A DNA stretch of 16,165 nucleotides from Methylomarinum sp964397365 (lineage in GTDB: Bacteria > Pseudomonadota > Gammaproteobacteria > Methylococcales > Methylomonadaceae): positions 1 to 16,165 of the forward strand of contig CAYNIU010000046.1 of NCBI GenBank assembly GCA_964397365.1. Reading direction: 5' to 3'. A program made the position numbers and the translations under genes. Below, in pieces: positions 14,109-16,165 of the stretch. Below the pieces are notes generated by a model. That model saw nothing but the letters and a program-made list of their open reading frames with translations, was not told the DNA's origin and did not search any database. Numbering within the stretch: the first letter of the stretch is position 1; each line of letters starts with the position of its first letter.

Positions 14109-15830
14109 ATGATCGATGCTGAAAAGATTTTACGTGAAACTTACCCTGATCTGAAAGTCGGCAAAGACAACAAATTAATGCTTAAGGTATTAAAAAAACT
14201 GATACATGAAGACGACTTCAATCAAGTTATAAAAAAAAATCAGCATCTGCGTGGTTTTGCCTTTCTGGACAAATTACTTAATTATTTCAACTTCAGTTAT
14301 CAGATTAACCCGGAATCCTACAACAACATTCCTTCTGAAGGTCGTTTGGTCATCATCGCCAATCATCCCATCGGTACTTTAGACGGCCTGGCTTTAGTAA
14401 AATTGATTCGTTCTGTTCGCCCCGATGTCCGAATCGTCGCCAATCGGGTACTGTCACATATGAAGCCATTACAATCGGTATTTCTTCCCGTAGACGTACT
14501 ATCAGAAAAAAAATCACATAAAAAAACCTACAAAGCTATGCTGGATGCACTGGAAAATGAACAAGCCGTCATCCTGTTTCCAGCTGGAGAAGTATCCCGT
14601 ATTACTCCTCAGGGAGTCCGTGACGGCAAATGGAAAAGTGGTTTCATCAAACTGGCCAAAAAAGCTAAATCCCCTATTTTACCAATCCATATCAAGGCCT
14701 CGAATTCTGCATTATTCTATGCGGCATCCATGCTTTTCAAACCGGTCGGCACACTGCTGCTAGTTGAGGAAATGTTCAATAAAAATAACCAGGATCTCAA
14801 ATTTAATGTTGGCTTACCCATTCCGCACACAGCTTTTGCCAATACCGAAGAATCCAATAAAGAACTTAGTCAGCGCTTTCGTAAACATGTTCTGAATCTG
14901 GGTAAAAAAGCAAAAAAACCACTGTTTGATACCATTGAAACTGTCGCTCATCCGGTGAATAGCAAGGCCGTAAAAAAAGCCTTATATCAATCCCGTTTGC
15001 TGGGCGAAACCAAAGACGGCAAAAGAATTTTCCTCTACCAATATCATGATGATTGCCCAGTCATGCTGGAAATTGCCAGACTGCGCGAACTGACATTTCG
15101 CACCGTAGATGAAGGTACAGGCAAGTCTCAGGATCTGGACAAATACGATACTTATTACAGCCACTTGGTGTTATGGGATGACAACGACCTGGAAATTGTC
15201 GGTTCATACCGTATTGGAGAAGGTCATAAAATTATGACCACCTTGGGAGTCGAAGGTTTTTATACCAACACCCTGTTCGACCTGAATCCTGTATTTCAAA
15301 GTTATTTACCATACAGTATTGAACTGGGCCGCAGCTTTGTTCAACCGCGTTACTGGGGGCAGCGCAGTCTGGATTATCTGTGGTATGGAATCGGCGCTTA
15401 CCTGCGGGAACAACCGGATATCAAATATCTGTTTGGCCCGGTCAGTATCAGCAACGCCTATCCACAAGCGGCAAAAGAGTTTATCATCAGTTTTTATGAA
15501 CAACAGTTTGGCTCTGATCTAGAGCTGGCTAATGCAAAATCGCCTTTTATCATTTCCGAAAAAACTCGACAATTTGCCGCGTCCGAGTTTACCGGCGATT
15601 ATAAAACCAGCTTCAAAATATTGAATAGTGAATTAAAAAAGCTGGGGGTCAAGGTTCCAACGTTATATAAGCAATATGTTGAACTGTGTACTGATAAAGG
15701 CTGTCATTTCATCGACTTTAACATTGACCCGGACTTTAACAACTGTATCGACAGTTTGATTATGGTCGAGCTGAATAAAATTACCACCAAAAAAAGACAA
15801 CGCTATATAGAGCGAAAACTGGCCGCTTAG
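14109..15830 (+). CDS. olsF: Bifunctional PlsC-like/OlsB-like acyltransferase, OlsF-type (ornithine lipid synthesis)
   Basis: A 573-residue fusion of two acyltransferase domains. The N-terminal half (about 50-265) is a lysophospholipid/1-acyl-glycerol-3-phosphate acyltransferase-like domain. It has a catalytic His/Asp box ANHPIGTLDG (His86, Asp92; one residue wider than the classical HX4D), RIVANRV, LPVDV, FPAGEVSR (157-164, replacing FPEGTRS) and an LPIHI strand. The C-terminal half (about 310-480) is a GNAT-type N-acyltransferase of the OlsB/hemolysin group: LEIARLRELTFRTVDEGTG, VGSYRIGEG, IELGRSFVQPRYWG and LFGPVSISNAYP. This domain order is that of OlsF, which N-acylates ornithine through the C-terminal domain and then O-acylates lyso-ornithine lipid through the N-terminal domain, at the inner membrane. 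OlsF assignment comes from domain architecture and length, not from a search; a different amino-acid lipid or another acceptor is possible. Ornithine lipids often accumulate under phosphate limitation, but no such regulation is seen here. Confidence 0.8.
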   Translation: MIDAEKILRETYPDLKVGKDNKLMLKVLKKLIHEDDFNQVIKKNQHLRGFAFLDKLLNYFNFSYQINPESYNNIPSEGRLVIIANHPIGTLDGLALVKLIRSVRPDVRIVANRVLSHMKPLQSVFLPVDVLSEKKSHKKTYKAMLDALENEQAVILFPAGEVSRITPQGVRDGKWKSGFIKLAKKAKSPILPIHIKASNSALFYAASMLFKPVGTLLLVEEMFNKNNQDLKFNVGLPIPHTAFANTEESNKELSQRFRKHVLNLGKKAKKPLFDTIETVAHPVNSKAVKKALYQSRLLGETKDGKRIFLYQYHDDCPVMLEIARLRELTFRTVDEGTGKSQDLDKYDTYYSHLVLWDDNDLEIVGSYRIGEGHKIMTTLGVEGFYTNTLFDLNPVFQSYLPYSIELGRSFVQPRYWGQRSLDYLWYGIGAYLREQPDIKYLFGPVSISNAYPQAAKEFIISFYEQQFGSDLELANAKSPFIISEKTRQFAASEFTGDYKTSFKILNSELKKLGVKVPTLYKQYVELCTDKGCHFIDFNIDPDFNNCIDSLIMVELNKITTKKRQRYIERKLAA

Positions 15831-16040
15831 AAATTTACTTGAAAATCACTTTGCGCTATGCCAATAAATCTTCACATTTATAAAGCCCTATTGTAACTAC
15901 TCAACGTATATATGCGTTTTATAGCAGTCACTGACGCCAGAAAACACCGTGAATACCTCCATGTCTCCTACACTTCTTCCACAAGCACCTAATATTGAAT
16001 ACTTTTCGTTCAATTAATTACGCTGAACAGTAATGTCGCT
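15831..16040. other. Intergenic region between convergent genes
   Basis: No ORF of coding character, RNA gene or strong terminator hairpin is visible. A 14-bp near palindrome ACGTATATATGCGT lies around 15904-15917. The region is bounded by the 3' ends of the acyltransferase gene (plus) and of a minus-strand gene. Confidence 0.45.
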
Positions 16041-16165
16041 CTATCTTCCAAAAACTTCCTGTTTTTTTAGGTTTTTTAAAACCGCATTACCTTTATCAAT
16101 TTGTGCGCCAATAATATCAACTTCCAGTTGCAAGGCTTTTTTTAGCTCGTTATCACAGCAATTGA
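16041..16165 (-). CDS. C-terminal end of an unknown gene running out of the window
   Basis: On the minus strand a frame is open from the right edge (first full codon at 16163) to a TAG at 16043-16041, giving 40 residues. The peptide ends ELKKALQLEVDIIGAQ, IDKGNAVLKNLKKQEVFGR, a polar, charged, helix-prone composition typical of real protein rather than of a random frame; the other two minus frames hit stops at once. Too little is visible for a family call. Its gene would converge on the acyltransferase gene. Confidence 0.5.
   Translation of the reverse strand, partial: NCCDNELKKALQLEVDIIGAQIDKGNAVLKNLKKQEVFGR

Noticed and set aside
1..16165. CRISPR arrays, insertion sequences, prophage or toxin-antitoxin genes
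   Set aside because: No regularly spaced repeats, transposase or integrase motifs, or small paired toxin/antitoxin-like genes were found in reading both strands.

Overview
The window looks like a gammaproteobacterial chromosome segment. A methanotroph-type (Methylococcales-like) origin is my best guess. It rests on the pairing of a complete Ntr/PII/AmtB/GSI system of enterobacterial type with an OmpL-like (BBP2) porin, a DUF2380-type protein and an OlsF-like acyltransferase, in moderately AT-rich DNA. No 16S rRNA, methane monooxygenase or other taxonomic marker is present, so this is inference.

Left part (1-6158): the 3' end of a TauE/SafE permease gene on the plus strand converges on two ammonium modules on the minus strand. 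Each module is glnK followed by amtB (glnK1-amtB1 and glnK2-amtB2). The intergenic region from 4274 to 4961 separates glnK2-amtB2 from a plus-strand outer-membrane porin gene. It holds two divergent sigma-54 (-24/-12) promoters, each with an NtrC-type palindromic site centred about 97 bp upstream of its predicted start. The porin therefore appears to be part of the nitrogen-starvation regulon. Its sigma-54 -12 element overlaps a TTG codon that naive gene calling would choose as start; the real start is the ATG at 4962.

Middle part (6159-10628): glnA (adenylylatable GSI) lies between two clear intrinsic terminators. It is followed, after a 376-bp gap, by ntrB-ntrC overlapping by 14 nt. Together the left and middle parts make a self-contained nitrogen-sensing and ammonium-assimilation locus: NtrB/NtrC drive the sigma-54 promoters, the PII proteins gate AmtB and report N status, the porin may admit substrate across the outer membrane, and GS fixes ammonium.

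Right part (10629-16165): five further plus-strand genes. They are a small periplasmic protein anchored by a C-terminal helix, whose predicted mature N-terminus is histidine (a possible copper-brace protein); a DUF2380-like secreted protein; an M14-family metallocarboxypeptidase overlapping an alpha/beta hydrolase; and a 573-residue fusion of a PlsC-like O-acyltransferase with an OlsB-like N-acyltransferase (OlsF-type ornithine-lipid synthase). The last bases carry the C-terminal end of a minus-strand gene that runs out of the window.

No tRNA, rRNA, CRISPR array, insertion sequence or phage gene was recognised.
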